60,357 nt of DNA from Symbiodinium natans (lineage: Eukaryota > Sar > Dinophyceae > Suessiales > Symbiodiniaceae), in assembly GCA_905221605.1 (NCBI GenBank), contig CAJNDS010000706.1:25001-85357 (forward strand), in the 5' to 3' direction. How positions within the stretch are numbered: position 1 is the first letter of the stretch; every line of letters begins with the position of its first letter. The notes under the pieces are model-generated. The model saw only the letters and a program-made list of their open reading frames with translations. It did no database searches and had not been told where the DNA came from. The translations under genes and the position numbers were made by a program. Below, piece after piece: positions 33,458 through 42,171 of the stretch.

Positions 33458-36235
33458 ATGAACGGTTTCCAAGCCAAGTTACGAGAGCTTGGGGCCACTT
33501 GTGAAAACTTCGATGCGCTCAATGGCTGGGACTTGCTCGATGAGAACCTCTTCAATGACCTCAAGCGTCGAGCAGAGACTGAAGACTTGGCTGGTTTGTT
33601 GCTCAGCACTCCCTGCGAAACGTTTTCGTGCGCGGGAAATGGGTGCGATGGAGGCTCGAAGCCGCTGCGACTTGCCTGGGGCCCAGAGCTTTACATGCGC
33701 AAAGGCTTGACAGCTCAAGAGCGCCTTCAAGTGCAGGAAGACACTCTCCTGTCCCAAAGAGCGATCGAGCTTGTTCGCATTGCGCTTCAAAGAGGCATCC
33801 CATGGGTTCACACGAGCCTTCTTGAACGCCAGGACCAGCCGTCTGTTTATCATCTGGACGAGTGGCAACGCATTCAGTCAGCCAAGGGGGTCGTGCGCCG
33901 GGACATTGTCCAAGGTGCCTCGGGCTCGCCCGCTGCTAAGCCTTCTATGTTGATGGCTTGCAAGGTTGATTTGAATGACTTCCCGGATGGTTTCCCTGAC
34001 CAAACGAACAGGATGCTTGCCCAAGCCCTCTACGAGGCCCACCTTCTGGAGAAGTCTTCCCAACCGAATCCTGGCTCGGTCGACCCAGTGCTTCGTGTTG
34101 TTGACGGAATTGTACGGGAAGCTCCGCTTCGTCAGGTGCAACCGCACGAAAAAGCTATCCGCCATCAACAAGATGCGCAGGCCATCGGAGGCATGAGGGA
34201 TCCGGCCAAGGCCGTGTCCAAGTTGGCAGGTCTGCAGCGGGTAGGCTCCAAAATTCGGGCCATCGTGGACGCCTTCCTGCAAGAGTATCCAGAGACCACC
34301 TCGGCTGCCTTGTCCCACATTGGCAAGAAGATGGAACAAAAATTGCCCTTCGTCGACGTTCTCCGAAAACGGCTTGAAGACGCATTCGAAGCAGACCAGG
34401 TCTCTGCAGCGGAAGAAGGATACACCACTTCTCTGAATCATAAGTTGCTGCGGGCAATGGCGGTGGCAGCTCAGGACCCCGACGTCATGGCAGCCGATTG
34501 GCTAGCATTCGGGGCACCTGCTGGGATCCAGATTCCCATCCAGGATCCCGGTGGAATTTTCCCCACCAGCTCAAATGCCTATGAGGAAGTGCTCGATTCC
34601 AAAGAGTTACTGGAAGACGAGCAAGGCTTCTACAACTATCAGTCTGTGGACGACCTTGAGGCAGAAAAGCTAATTCAGGACTTCATGGCCTCGGGCTATG
34701 TCCAAGTCTTTGACAACGTGAGCAAGGCGGAAACCTTTTGCGGAGGGAAGCCTGTTCTGTCAAAGCTGGCCATGCTGGTAAAAGAGAAGCGGGACGAAGC
34801 TGGCAACCTTCTCCGGACGAAGCGAAGGCTGATATTGGACTGCTTGCGGTCCAATGTAAACGCGAGCGCTCTCTTGCGCCAGAGATTACTGCTTCCCAGA
34901 TTGCAAGATGCAGTCAACAGTGTTCTGGATTTGCAGGCCTGGGGCCTGAAGCATGATCGCTGGACCTCTACTCAAGTTGAACTCCTTGTGATTGACATCA
35001 AAGATGCCTTCTGGCAGGTGCCACTCCACCAGCGCGAGAGGAGGTTTTTCTGCGCCAAATACAAAGACAAATACTTGGTTTACCTCCAGATCGCCCAGGG
35101 CAGTCGAAATGCGCCGTTGATTTGGGCTCGGATTGCTTCGCTCTTGGCACGACTCACTGCTGGCACCTTCAAGAAAGGTGAGGCGGCCTTGCAGCTGTAT
35201 GTGGATGATCCACTGCTGGCAGTCCGTGGAACTGTCCCAGAACGTGATCGAGTTTTTGCTGGCTTTATATACTTTTGGTGTGCCCTGGGGGTTGGCTTCG
35301 CGTTTGACAAGGCTGCCAGAGGCCACGAGCTACAGTGGGTGGGGGCCACCTGCTGCTGTAACCACGACGGTGTTCGAATCAGTGTGAAGCCTGACACCAT
35401 TTCGGAGTTGAAGTGCCTGACACACCAATTCCTCTCCAAGAACGTGGTGCCTATTAAAGCACTGCGATCTTTCGCGGGCAAGTGCTCGCACGTTGCCTCC
35501 ATGATTCCTACCTGGAAACCTTTCCTGGGATGCCTATGGGCGGCTCTGGCATCGTCGGATGACTCTGCGAGTACATCGCGTGCCCCAAAGAACACCGTGT
35601 GGACCCAACAGATCCGGCACGCGCTGGACTGGATCCAGGCTTTCGTCATGCAGCATGAAGGGACGCTGTGCCGCACATATCTGCTTCGGGCCTACTGCAG
35701 AACCGGCGTTAAGGTGCGCATCATTTTTGATGCATCTCCTTTTGGTCTTGGGGCGTACCTCATGCTGGATCACAGGATCGTGTCATGGTTTGCCGATGAT
35801 ATCACTGCTGATGACCAGCGGTTGTTCGGGTTCCCCAAGGGCGACCACCGTGGACAGCAAGCCTGGGAAGCTTTGTGCCTCCTAGTCGCCCTACGTCTGT
35901 GGAAACACCACTGGCGCACTGTCCGTGTCACCTTGGAAACCACCGGAGATAGCATCAGTGCTCTGACAATGATGTCCACCTTCACTGCACGAGGTCACAC
36001 AACTAACCTCGTAGCCAGAGAGCTTGCTCTGGAAATGGCTGATTTATCCTTTTGGCCCGATGTGATATCTCACATCCCAGGCATGAGCAATCGGATAGCG
36101 GACATCTTGTCACGGAAGCACGAACCTGGAACCAGCTGGCAGCTCCCACGTCAGCTGCGCGGCGTAGCTGAGGCTCGGCCGCCTAAACGGCGAGAGGACT
36201 TTTGCAGGTCTTATCGTTCTCCGCGTAGCAATTGA
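33458..36235 (+). CDS. reverse transcriptase / RNase H polyprotein
   Basis: 925 residues from the first ATG. It copies element RNA into DNA. An N-terminal domain (about residues 40-160) carries STPCETFSCAG (Pro52-Cys53), resembling motif IV of cytosine-5 methyltransferases. RT motif A is DIKDAFWQVPL (Asp513), motif B region AQGSRNAPLIWAR, motif C YVDD (581-584). RNase H acids are Asp758 (FDASPFGLG), Glu804 (QQAWEALCLL), Asp831 (ETTGDS) and Asp882 (NRIADILSRKH). All expected catalytic acids are present and there is no frameshift, so the protein is probably functional. No aspartic protease or integrase is seen, as expected for a tyrosine-recombinase element. The frame stays open upstream to the Gag TGA, so a fusion start is possible. 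Confidence 0.93.
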   Translation: MNGFQAKLRELGATCENFDALNGWDLLDENLFNDLKRRAETEDLAGLLLSTPCETFSCAGNGCDGGSKPLRLAWGPELYMRKGLTAQERLQVQEDTLLSQRAIELVRIALQRGIPWVHTSLLERQDQPSVYHLDEWQRIQSAKGVVRRDIVQGASGSPAAKPSMLMACKVDLNDFPDGFPDQTNRMLAQALYEAHLLEKSSQPNPGSVDPVLRVVDGIVREAPLRQVQPHEKAIRHQQDAQAIGGMRDPAKAVSKLAGLQRVGSKIRAIVDAFLQEYPETTSAALSHIGKKMEQKLPFVDVLRKRLEDAFEADQVSAAEEGYTTSLNHKLLRAMAVAAQDPDVMAADWLAFGAPAGIQIPIQDPGGIFPTSSNAYEEVLDSKELLEDEQGFYNYQSVDDLEAEKLIQDFMASGYVQVFDNVSKAETFCGGKPVLSKLAMLVKEKRDEAGNLLRTKRRLILDCLRSNVNASALLRQRLLLPRLQDAVNSVLDLQAWGLKHDRWTSTQVELLVIDIKDAFWQVPLHQRERRFFCAKYKDKYLVYLQIAQGSRNAPLIWARIASLLARLTAGTFKKGEAALQLYVDDPLLAVRGTVPERDRVFAGFIYFWCALGVGFAFDKAARGHELQWVGATCCCNHDGVRISVKPDTISELKCLTHQFLSKNVVPIKALRSFAGKCSHVASMIPTWKPFLGCLWAALASSDDSASTSRAPKNTVWTQQIRHALDWIQAFVMQHEGTLCRTYLLRAYCRTGVKVRIIFDASPFGLGAYLMLDHRIVSWFADDITADDQRLFGFPKGDHRGQQAWEALCLLVALRLWKHHWRTVRVTLETTGDSISALTMMSTFTARGHTTNLVARELALEMADLSFWPDVISHIPGMSNRIADILSRKHEPGTSWQLPRQLRGVAEARPPKRREDFCRSYRSPRSN

Positions 36236-37228
36236 AGCGAAAGGGGAGAACGCCCTAATCAGGCGAGCAGACGTAGGCCGCCATCGGAAAAGCATTGTTC
36301 AACTCCAGAGGCGCAGTCGTCGAAACTGCTGGGCTCAAAGTAAAGCCCAGACATTCTGCTGGGACCCGATCCCAGTAGGTGCATGCAATCTCAGACATTG
36401 CCGAGTCTTTGCGAACTTAGATCACGCTGGCGTGCTGGGACACGAGCCCAGAGTTTTCGGTTTGCAAGCTGTGTGAGCGACTGTTATCGCCGTTGCAGTA
36501 CCTGTAGGCCGCCGCTGGGATTCTCTGGAGTTGGGAGGACTTCACCTCTTCACTCTGTGTGCTCGCTGTGGGGGGAGTACCCCTCATAGAAGGCGTGGGA
36601 TTGCTGTGTCCCTTTACCGCGATGCCTCGTGGCTGGGGAGAGCGTCCCTCCAAAAGTCCATCCTTAATTCATCAGGCTTCGCACAGCTTCGCTTGTGTGT
36701 GATGGCTGTGGGGGGAGCACCCCCCATAGAAGGCATGGGATTGTGGACAGGCATGGCTGTGTCCCTTTACCGTGATGCCTGTTGGCTGTGGGGGGGAGGA
36801 CCCCCTCATAGAGGGCATGGGATCGTGGACAGGCATGGCCGTGTCCCTTTGCCGCGATGCCACTGGCTGTGAGAGGGAGCACCCATCACAGAAGCGTGGG
36901 CGTGTTGACTGGCATAGCCGTGTCTTCACGCCGCGACGCTGGAACATAGCTGTGGCTGCGTGGACCTCCTAGGTTTTTTTTTTGGGTCTTCTCACAGCCA
37001 ACATTGCATGTTGTTCTTCCCACTTGGCGGGACTTGAGCCCGTAAGGATTTTGGGATTTTCGTATTTGGTGGCCGTATGAATTTTCCCAAATTGGCGGGA
37101 CTTGAGCCCGTTGGGACGCATGCCATAGCAGCTGTAACCGTGGTGGGACCTGAGCCCGATTTTGTTTTTCCCTTCAATAGCGATGGCTCATATTGGAGCC
37201 AGTGTGGCGGCCCTGACATAGGACGGGG
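36236..37228. other. inter-gene region of the retrotransposon
   Basis: About 990 bp between the RT and recombinase frames with no long open frame. It contains stem-forming motifs (GCTGGGCTCAAAGTAAAGCCCAG-like, shortened repeats of GCTGGGA..GAGCCCAG near 36325-36450), an array of about 80-bp units, and two copies of TTGGCGGGACTTGAGCCCGT at 37024-37043 and 37092-37111 plus a third partial near 37142. Confidence 0.8.
36564..36950. repeat. tandem array of about 80-bp units inside the retrotransposon
   Basis: Units starting GGCTGTGGGGGGAG at about 36704, 36784 and 36865, with a more diverged unit from about 36564 and a partial one near 36630. Each contains a GGCATGGGAT..GGACAGGCATGGC part and GTGTCCCTTTACCG. 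Spacing is 80-81 bp between the best copies. It could be a structured RNA region or a regulatory array for the downstream gene; inference only. Confidence 0.8.
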
Positions 37229-38770
37229 ATGCCTAAACGAAAAGCGCAGTTTCTTGCGCAATGGGATTTCTCAGACATGAGGACACGTCCAGACCCTGAA
37301 GGGCGTTCCTCACAGGGGCCACAACTCCTTGCGCCCAGAAAGGATGCACCTGTCCTTAACCTCTCCTCGCGGGCTGATAGGGGTGCCGCTTTGGCTGCGG
37401 CAACGGATAAAGATGCCGCCCTGACTGAATATGAAGCTGTAGAGTTTGCACAGGGCTCAGCCGCCGCTCAGCTGTCATGTTGGAAGACTTGGTGTGAATT
37501 TCACAGCGAGTGGTTTCGCGATGACACTTTTCTGCCCATTACGCCTGAGAAAATCAAGTGTATCTCGGCAATGGCTAGGCGAGGCAATTACCGAAGCTGG
37601 CCGAATTATCTTTCCCAAGCCAAGCTGAGGCACATCAGAGCGGGATTCATGTGGACCCAAGCCTTGTCGTTAGAAGCGGTCACAGCCCGCCGGGCCGTGA
37701 TGAGGGGCATCGGGCCGGCAAGACAGTCCGCTCCCCTCGACTTGCCGAAAGTGGTGGAGTGCAGCGAAACTCCCACGTCAGTGATTGAGGGTGGACCCAT
37801 AAACTCAGTTGCAGCTCTCCATGGGGGCTCATTTTTCATGCTCCGGGAGATTGAGCTCTCATTGGCGCTGTGCCGCAGCCTGCATTTGGACCCGGAGGCC
37901 CTTACTGCGACGCTACTTCTCCCGGCTTCAAAGACTGACACACAAGCTTTGTCGGTTTCACGTACCTGGGCGTGCACTTGTGCAAGGGCAGCGTCAAACT
38001 TGTGTGTTTACCACAGGTTGAGCAGACACATGGACCTCCTCCTGAAACAGTTCGGGGATCCTTTGCCCGAGAAGCTCCCCGTTTTCCCGAGCTGCGAAGG
38101 GCAGCCAGTGACGAAAGAAAAGATGGTAGCCACCATTGAGGAGTTTGCCAGGAGGACAGGATCAGTGCTGCATGACGCTACAGGGAGGCGCCGATTTGGC
38201 GGACACTCTCTAAGAGTCACAGGGGCGCAGTATTTTTCATCTATCGGATTGGGAGAGACATTGATCTCCTTGTTGGCTCGCTGGACGTCGCCAACCATAT
38301 TGCGATACATCCGTGACGCTCCCTTGCAAGCTCTCGACTCTGAGTTTGGCAAGGCCATGACGTCAGTTTCGATGCGCTGCCAGGCAAGGCCAGATGTAGA
38401 GAGGATACTTTTAGACCTCAAAGATATGCTGGCCCAGACCTGCCTGATAAGCGACCAGCTCAAAGGGCAACTGGCAGAAGAAGCTCAGTTTAGAAAGCGA
38501 GTGAGCGACCTGGAGAAGAAGGTCGACAGCGAAACCAACATTGTCAACTTAGAATCCGGAGTGCTGCACAAAACTCTCAGGAATGAGAGGCTGGTCCCTC
38601 CGGCTTTGTGGAAAACGCAGTGCGGATGGCCTTACGCCTTCAGCAGTTTCGCTCACCAAAGCATGCGGGATCAACGTGCGGTAAAGTCCTTGTGTGACAG
38701 ATGCTTCCGTGACCGAGACTCGTTGGATCCTTTGTCCAACCATGATAGCGGGGAGTCGGACGGGGAGTAA
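37229..38770 (+). CDS. tyrosine recombinase of the retrotransposon
   Basis: 513 residues from ATG at 37229. Tyrosine recombinases cut and join DNA through a tyrosine; in these elements they integrate the circular DNA copy. The expected active-site set is present: Arg206 (in LREIEL), Lys235 (SKTD), His326 and Arg329 (HSLR), Trp352 (ARWTS) and Tyr360 (ILRYIRDAP). After the catalytic domain comes a coiled-coil-like segment at about residues 390-440 (LAEEAQFRKRVSDLEKKVDS), then a C-terminal region with CGW and LCDRC, possibly a metal-binding unit. An acidic tail (SNHDSGESDGE) ends the protein. The stop lies 4 bp before B1. No truncation. Confidence 0.93.
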   Translation: MPKRKAQFLAQWDFSDMRTRPDPEGRSSQGPQLLAPRKDAPVLNLSSRADRGAALAAATDKDAALTEYEAVEFAQGSAAAQLSCWKTWCEFHSEWFRDDTFLPITPEKIKCISAMARRGNYRSWPNYLSQAKLRHIRAGFMWTQALSLEAVTARRAVMRGIGPARQSAPLDLPKVVECSETPTSVIEGGPINSVAALHGGSFFMLREIELSLALCRSLHLDPEALTATLLLPASKTDTQALSVSRTWACTCARAASNLCVYHRLSRHMDLLLKQFGDPLPEKLPVFPSCEGQPVTKEKMVATIEEFARRTGSVLHDATGRRRFGGHSLRVTGAQYFSSIGLGETLISLLARWTSPTILRYIRDAPLQALDSEFGKAMTSVSMRCQARPDVERILLDLKDMLAQTCLISDQLKGQLAEEAQFRKRVSDLEKKVDSETNIVNLESGVLHKTLRNERLVPPALWKTQCGWPYAFSSFAHQSMRDQRAVKSLCDRCFRDRDSLDPLSNHDSGESDGE

Positions 38771-38774
38771 AGGT

Positions 38775-38965
38775 CCGAGCTGGAACGATGCGGCTCATCG
38801 CTCACTCCCGATAAGATGACTCTGTTGTGCTATCTTGAGGTCACATGCATCACGAGCACTCAGATCCGGCAGTTTCCAAAAACAGAGCGTTCTTGAACTG
38901 CGAACTGCTGGGTCTTGAACCCAGGTGGGCGGGAGGGTTTGACAGTACTCATGAAGCGGATTATT
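38775..38965 (+). repeat. B1 split direct repeat
   Basis: 191 bp starting CCGAGCTGGAACGATGCGG and ending GAAGCGGATTATT, directly joined to A2. It differs from B2 at one base (AGTTTCC here, AGCTTCC in B2). Confidence 0.93.
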
Positions 38966-39097
38966 GATGTGAATAGAGCGCAGCGGTATGGAAGTAATAA
39001 TCGAGCGAATGAGTTCTCGGGGGGACGGGGGGGACTGAGCCTTGCCGGAGCCTTGACCTTGCTCGAGGCTACTCAGGTGAGGGCTCTGTTTTGTTTC
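38966..39097 (+). repeat. A2 split direct repeat
   Basis: 132 bp identical to A1. Its 5' border with B1 (GATTATT|GATGTG) should equal the junction of the circular intermediate, so it marks the recombination site; the site role follows from what is known of Ngaro/PAT elements. Confidence 0.93.
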
Positions 39098-39118
39098 CCA
39101 CCCACCCTCCCTAGGGGG

Positions 39119-39309
39119 CCGAGCTGGAACGATGCGGCTCATCGCTCACTCCCGATAAGATGACTCTGTTGTGCTATCTTGAGGTCACATGCATCACGAG
39201 CACTCAGATCCGGCAGCTTCCAAAAACAGAGCGTTCTTGAACTGCGAACTGCTGGGTCTTGAACCCAGGTGGGCGGGAGGGTTTGACAGTACTCATGAAG
39301 CGGATTATT
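39119..39309 (+). repeat. B2 split direct repeat, 3' end of the element
   Basis: 191 bp copy of B1, separated from A2 by 21 bp of CCACCCACCCTCC-type sequence. Beyond 39309 the sequence (ACAATTCCGG) no longer matches the B1-A2 junction, which sets the 3' boundary. Confidence 0.92.
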
Positions 39310-39699
39310 ACAATTCCGGTGGACCTCCTCAAACAGAACACGCTGAGTCATTTTCTGAGTTTTTCACAATGCCGGGGGGGTACACTATTCAGGACACAAC
39401 ATTAGTGCCAAGATATACCAAGATATAGATACGTGGGCGGTCGGGCCGCAGATTTCCATGCACGGCGGGCGCTCCGCAGCTGTCAGCTTGGCGGTCGCGC
39501 CGCTGTTATGTACATATGTATATATGCCGAGAATCCTTTAACTGGAAGAAAACCCATAAAATGCTATAGTACACTACGCCCAGACGTGACATCCCAGACG
39601 TGCGCCTGCGGCCAGGCGGCGGAGCGCTCCGCCGCGAGGACGCCGCTGACGCTGAGATCGAGTCTGGCAGCGGCCACTCGGCGCAGGTTGTTTGTGGCC

Positions 39700-39785
39700 T
39701 AAGTTATTTTTATAATATTCTATAATCAACTAAAACCTACTATAATCTACTATAGTCTACAATGAAAAATATTATACAACAATAC
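39700..39785. repeat. CTATAATA-type degenerate array
   Basis: Repeated CTATAATC, CTATAGTC and ATTCTATAATC motifs over about 85 bp. Similar arrays occur at 30230-30310 and 40695-40850, so this is a dispersed low-complexity family. Confidence 0.7.
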
Positions 39786-39899
39786 TTCAAGGGTTCCTGT
39801 AAAGGATCTACGACGGCTCCTATGAAGGTGAGAGACTTTAGGGTTTAGAGTCCGGGGTCGCAGAGGTGTAGCTCGGGCTTGTCCCCTAGAAATGCTGCT

Positions 39900-39949
39900 A
39901 TTTACAGTAATTGCTGCCTCTGCAAACTCGGAAATGCTGCTAGCTACAG
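39900..39949. repeat. solitary unit of the 42-bp repeat
   Basis: ATTTACAGTAATTGCTGCC through GAAATGCTGCT, then AGCTACAGG 42 bp after the start of the first. It matches the five-unit array at 40345-40532. Confidence 0.8.
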
Positions 39950-40035
39950 GGAGGCTGGGTCGGTTGACGGGCATCGCTGCGCCTTCCGTCCACGAGCTTG
40001 ACGAAAGCGCGTGACCGAGCCACAAGCGACCTCTT

Positions 40036-40260
40036 GTCATGTCTGCGCCCGTTGTTGCATTCCCATAGTGTTGGGTTGTCTTCGCACCGCCCTCAGAAGT
40101 AGGGTAGGTGTTCTCTCGAGGAGTTCCGCAAGGGCACACACGCCTGCGCTTGCCAGCGCCAAGGGGTGCTTCTGAGCATGTCTGCATGTTTGACGTGTTG
40201 CAGTCCCCTGGTGCTGTTTTGTCCTGGCGCCGCCCTCAGCAGTAGGGAAGGCAGCTGTTT
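40036..40260. repeat. diverged duplication
   Basis: A stretch from about 40036 (CATGTCTGCGCCCG through CACCGCCCTCAGAAGTAGGG) is repeated from about 40178 (CATGTCTGCATG through CGCCGCCCTCAGCAGTAGGG). The two share starts and ends but have diverged in the middle. It lies between the two sites of the 42-bp repeat. Confidence 0.6.
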
Positions 40261-40680
40261 GAAGTGCGCTTGGGGTGCTTGACACCAGAAGGCGAAGCCA
40301 GTCTGGATGCTGGATTTTGTGGCACCATGCCCATCTGGCTTTTGAGTTACAGTATTTGCGACCTCTGGACACGCACGAATGCTGCTGTTTACAGTATCTG
40401 CAGCCTCTGACAACGCAGAAATGCCGCTATTTACAGTATCTGCAGGCTCTAGCAACGCACAAATGCTGTTATTTACAATATTTGCAGCCTCTGCAAATGC
40501 AGAAATGCTGCAATTTACAGTATTCTCAGCCCCGAACCAAGAACCAAGGCCGAGCCACACCTTTGCAAAAAAAACCCTTCCCCGCCAGTCCGGGGTGTGG
40601 AATGTGTGGACCCTCTCGGGGTTTTTTGGGCTTCGTTCTGGCGTTTGGCCTCTGGGCTCTTCGAGATGTTGGCAATGCAT
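40093..40680 (-). CDS. possible repeat protein on the - strand
   Basis: A 195-codon frame whose middle holds four 14-residue repeats (AANIVNNSICALLE, PADTVNSGISALSE, AADTVNSSIRACPE and a partial). The repeats are amphipathic, while the flanking parts are Arg/Ser/Pro-rich and less convincing. The frame could be open only because the DNA repeat length is a multiple of three. No family recognised. Confidence 0.2.
   Translation of the reverse strand: MHCQHLEEPRGQTPERSPKNPERVHTFHTPDWRGRVFFAKVWLGLGSWFGAENTVNCSISAFAEAANIVNNSICALLEPADTVNSGISALSEAADTVNSSIRACPEVANTVTQKPDGHGATKSSIQTGFAFWCQAPQAHFKQLPSLLLRAAPGQNSTRGLQHVKHADMLRSTPWRWQAQACVPLRNSSREHLPYF
40345..40532. repeat. 42-bp tandem repeat encoding a 14-residue repeat
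   Basis: Units begin at 40345, 40387, 40429, 40471 and 40513, exactly 42 bp apart, each starting [AG]TTTACAGTAT (AGTTACAG in the first) and ending AATGCTGCT or similar. Because 42 is a multiple of three, frames stay open. On the + strand (frame 40379-40696) it reads LFTVSAASDNAEM repeats; on the - strand (frame 40093-40680) it reads AADTVNSSI.A..E repeats, which are amphipathic and more protein-like. Whether either is translated is unknown. Confidence 0.85.
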
Positions 40681-40694
40681 TTTTAATGGACGAT

Positions 40695-40850
40695 GACATA
40701 CTATAATATGCTATGACACACTATAGCGGACTCTAACGACTATAACAGACTGTAACAGACTGACTAGAATAGGCTACAATCAACTACAATTTTAGGAGAG
40801 TAGAGTAGCTAACATGTACGAAGATATACTACAATAAATTCTAATTCGAT
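40695..40850. repeat. CTATAACAGACTGTAAC-type degenerate array
   Basis: CTATAATATG, CTATAACAGACTGTAACAG and GGCTACAATCAACTACAAT motifs, related to those at 30230 and 39700. Beyond it, 40851-42171 has only short frames and many CCCTAAA-like and CCTAAAC motifs (for example 41008-41022 and 41530-41615). Confidence 0.6.
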
Positions 40851-42171
40851 TATGGAGGGCCTTGGGCAGTGGAAGAACAAGCTCGAGGCTGCGACGCACT
40901 TCCCTGGGCCCTCCTAGACGTGGTTCTCACTAGAGGATATAATTTAAGTTACCACAATAAGGAAACCCTTTTGTTTACTGTACATACCTATTATGGTAAC
41001 CTAAGCCTATAAACCCTAAACCCTTCAAGGAAGCCTTATAGATCCCTTAAAGGAACCCTTAAAGATCCCTGTGATGGTTAGTTGAATTAAATTAAATGCC
41101 TTCCTTAACAAGAACGCAGTAGAGAAATCACTGAAGAACACCCTCGATTCACTCAAGCCAGTTTGGAGGCCCCTTCCAAACATGAGTTGCGAGTGGATAA
41201 CCTTTAAACTTGCTCGCCTGTGGCTGTGGGGAAATTCAAAGGTTTAAGACTTCAGGTTACTGGACAGGGAAGGGTGCCGACAGAAGTTGCACCCACTGTC
41301 TTGCAAAGTGACTTATTCTAATCTGCCACAATAAGGGCAAATACATTTGTTGTGGACACACCACTGTTCGAGAACCCAGTAGTGGGGAACCTTTTCGAAG
41401 TTGATACAAGAGGATTAAGCAGACAACGGGATCAAACCAATGAAGTTGCTGAGAGGGCGTCCGCTTACCATGAAGCTATGATGCCTTGAGCTTTAACTGG
41501 AAATCCAACGGCCCAACCTCCTTGAGGGTTTGCCCTTAACCCAAAGCCCTGAACCTTGAAGCCTAAACCAGACAGCCCTAGACCTTCAACCTAAACCCAA
41601 AGCTCCCAAACCTTAAACCCTGAGCGCAAAAAAACCGAGAGGCTCTCGGCACAGTGTGCAGCTACATTTGCGGCGTCTGAGTGGGGCTAAACCGAAGGAG
41701 AGCTTCTTCTTGTGAATATGGTTGCTCTTCCTGTCCTTATTGTGGTTTTTGGTGAGTGTATATACGGTTCCCTTTTAATATTGGTGAGTGTATATACCGG
41801 GTGTCCTTTAGGGGTACAAGAAACATACACCCTACTTCACATGGGGATTCAGGGCTTCGGTGCTCGCAACGTGGAGTACCTGAGAAGCCTTTCGTAGTAT
41901 CCTTGGCTCCAGATGCCGCGATGCGGCATTCTTGAGCTGTTGAAAGTCTCCCTTTCCGAGGGCCGCCCCCGAACAAGGGGTTGAGAGGCTACATAATGTG
42001 AAACCTGCTGTTTTGGCACGTGCTGGGAGGCAACATGCAAACATCAACGGTGGGAAGTAGCCAAGTGGCAACTCTAACGTACGTTGTTTGTCTTGTTTGT
42101 CTTCCTTCTTGCTGCCATGGTAGAAGAGAGAGCCCTGAGCACAGCGTTCGTTGCCATGGATCCTGCCATAT

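Larger units (their letters stand above)
31711..39309 (+). mobile_element. complete tyrosine-recombinase retrotransposon (Ngaro/PAT type)
   Basis: A 7.6-kb element with Gag, RT/RNase H and tyrosine recombinase frames in that order, bounded by split direct repeats: A1 (31711-31842), then the genes, B1 (38775-38965), A2 (38966-39097) and B2 (39119-39309). A1 and A2 are identical as read by eye; B1 and B2 differ at one base. This A1-genes-B1-A2-B2 arrangement is the known hallmark of the Ngaro and PAT branches of the DIRS order, which integrate through a circular intermediate and make no target-site duplication; none is seen here. Near-identical repeats and intact frames indicate recent insertion. 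LTR elements are excluded by the split repeats and the recombinase; classic DIRS1 is excluded because the termini are direct, not inverted. Confidence 0.93.

Noticed and set aside
34155-35676. Several - strand frames of 70-200 codons
   Set aside because: They are antisense shadows of the RT/RNase H gene.
31711-39309. LTR retrotransposon or DIRS1-type interpretation
   Set aside because: There is no pair of terminal repeats at both ends as in LTR elements and no integrase; termini are split direct repeats, not the inverted terminal repeats of DIRS1.
40345-40532. CRISPR-like array
   Set aside because: The 42-bp units are contiguous with no unique spacers, and the genome is eukaryotic.
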